Source: Dromaius novaehollandiae (lineage: Eukaryota; Chordata; Aves; Casuariiformes; Dromaiidae). From it: a stretch of 64,000 bases of DNA. Positions 62,900 to 64,000 of this stretch are shown here, in pieces (the stretch's first letter is position 1; the number at the start of each line of letters is the position of its first letter). The DNA is taken from the NCBI RefSeq assembly GCF_036370855.1, contig NC_088099.1:148571517-148635516 (forward strand), in the 5' to 3' direction. The translations under genes were made by a program, and so were the position numbers. Below the pieces are notes generated by a model, which did no database searches, was not told the origin of the DNA, and saw nothing but the letters and a program-made list of their open reading frames with translations.

Positions 62900-63650
62900 C
62901 CTGAGTTCTGGTTTTGGAGTGGCGAGGGATGCCAAGGGCCGCGGCAAAGCGCTGCTGCCGCTCTTGGGGCTCCCCGGCAGCTGCGGCGGTGCCGGCATGG
63001 CCCGGGCACAGCGCAGGCTGCTCGCCCGCCGCCCCGCTCGGCCCTCTCGCCGCCCGGCCGCTGCCGCTGCACGTCCTCTGTGCTGGCTGCGGGCTGCTAA
63101 ACGTCGGTCCGCCCGGATCCTGCAGAAGGCGATCTCTGCCCGCCTTTACGTGCTGCGCCGAAGGGCGGCCTGGTGCCCCCACGCAGCATTTCTCTGACGC
63201 TGCCTGGTCCTGCACCGCGGGGAGGGACGCGTAGCCGGGCTGTGCTTCCCACGTCACTCCCAGCCCGTCACGCGTCCCCAGCAGCCGCAGCCGCGTTACA
63301 GCCTTTTCCTTCTACTAAAGCAACGTGCTGGAGCCGCCGGGTGGCTGAGCCCAGGGTGTCGGGGCACGGCTGTGACTCCCCGCCACGCGTTTCTGCCCGA
63401 GTGCCGTCCGCGGCGGCCCGCTCTTGCGCGACGGTTTGGTGCCCCCGCTCTGAACCATCAGCTGAAGCGGCTTTGCTGCGCGGCGCTCGCCAGGCTGCGT
63501 TGCCTCCCTCGGCTCGCCCCCGCCACACGAGGGGCCGGAGGGCTGCCAGCCTCCTCCTCCCCAGCCCCGGGATGTAAACAACACGGCGGTGGACTGCTTT
63601 GGAAGTGCCACGGGTGACCGACCGCAGGAGCTGCAGCTTCGGCTCGGAGC
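62900..63650. promoter_or_regulatory. CpG-rich patch near the right edge, possible orphan CpG island
   Basis: About 750 bp of GC-rich sequence with many CpGs, clearly set off from its surroundings. ORFs of 80-186 codons occur in several frames on both strands, as expected from high GC. No conserved protein was recognised. Conserved gene order places RIPK2 further right on the minus strand with its 3' end nearest, so this is unlikely to be the RIPK2 promoter. Confidence 0.5.
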
Positions 63651-64000
63651 ACGTTCTTGTGGCGCTCTCCGCCACCAGATGACGGCAATTTCTGTGCTGC
63701 GGGAGCCCGCGTATTTGCTCTCTGCAGGTTGCACCATTCTCGCTTCACGAGGGATGGACAAGAAATGTAACTAAAAATACTGTAAAAGTGCCCTTTAATG
63801 CTAAAAGGCATGTCGAAGTCCACCGAGTGCCCTCACTGGTCTGACTGCCCAGGAGACGGAAAGGAGCTTCCCATCAGCGGGGCCGCGCCACGCCGCGGAG
63901 CGCCCTCACCTCCCTGTCATGTTGTGGTCCGTCTGTGTTAGTCTGTTACCATTTCTGCTCTGAGAAATAATTCACATCCTTCTCCTCATTGACAGAAGAG

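Larger units (their letters stand above)
53986..64000. other. Intergenic region upstream of OSGIN2, right part
   Basis: About 10 kb with no recognisable gene. It contains two CpG-rich patches (55820-56240 and 62900-63650), an AT-rich simple stretch (57012-57075) and short unrecognised ORFs. No exon of RIPK2, the expected next gene, was recognised. Confidence 0.6.

Noticed and set aside
62697..63257. 186-codon minus-strand ORF in the right-hand CpG patch
   Set aside because: No recognisable domain, and overlapping frames are equally open. Treated as a composition effect.
1..64000. CRISPR arrays, prokaryotic defence operons, phage or plasmid modules
   Set aside because: The sequence is vertebrate nuclear DNA. 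No regularly spaced repeats, operons or Shine-Dalgarno-linked genes were seen.
34961..64000. Search for RIPK2 exons on the minus strand
   Set aside because: Expected from human gene order, but no kinase or CARD segment was recognised, so the gene presumably lies beyond the right edge.

Overview
This is vertebrate nuclear DNA: coding sequence is split into short exons with GT-AG introns, intergenic space is wide, one strong CpG island marks a promoter, and there is a decayed CR1 LINE fragment. The CR1 relic, compact introns and low repeat density suggest a bird, although a crocodilian or turtle cannot be excluded from this window. Nothing resembles a prokaryotic operon, CRISPR array, phage or plasmid.

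Two genes are recognised with confidence and they converge tail to tail. On the + strand, from the left edge, lie the last five coding exons of NBN (nibrin), with the stop codon ending at 8184. On the - strand lies the complete coding region of OSGIN2 in six exons, from its ATG at 34222 in the CpG island down to its stop at 20467. The reconstructed OSGIN2 is 557 aa from the upstream start, or 513 aa from a second in-frame start in exon 2. Human chromosome 8q21.3 has the same convergent order (RIPK2, OSGIN2, NBN, DECR1, CALB1), so this is conserved synteny seen in inverted orientation.

Layout: 1-8184, NBN C-terminal exons and introns. 8185 to about 8340, short NBN 3'UTR, possibly extended to about 9050. 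9050-19880, intergenic, with a decayed coding-like block on the - strand (10450-12004) and a pyrimidine-rich stretch (13300-14260). 19885-34222, OSGIN2, including an unidentified coding-like block on the opposite strand inside its second intron (27721-28050). 33770-34930, CpG island. 34960-64000, intergenic upstream of OSGIN2, with a CR1 fragment (35450-35730), a 92-bp tandem duplication (36674-36853), an older interspersed repeat with minus-strand ORF remnants (53225-53985), and two smaller CpG-rich patches (55820-56240 and 62900-63650) with no recognisable gene. RIPK2 would be expected beyond the right edge on the - strand; I saw none of its exons here.

The two proteins have separate roles. 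NBN is the regulatory subunit of the MRE11-RAD50-NBN DNA double-strand-break complex, and this window carries its MRE11-binding and ATM-binding tail. OSGIN2 is a FAD/NAD(P)-binding-fold protein related to the growth inhibitor OSGIN1. I found no convincing previously undescribed system. The best leads are the unidentified coding-like block inside OSGIN2, the decayed retrocopy-like block at 10.5-12.0 kb, and the two orphan CpG-rich patches.
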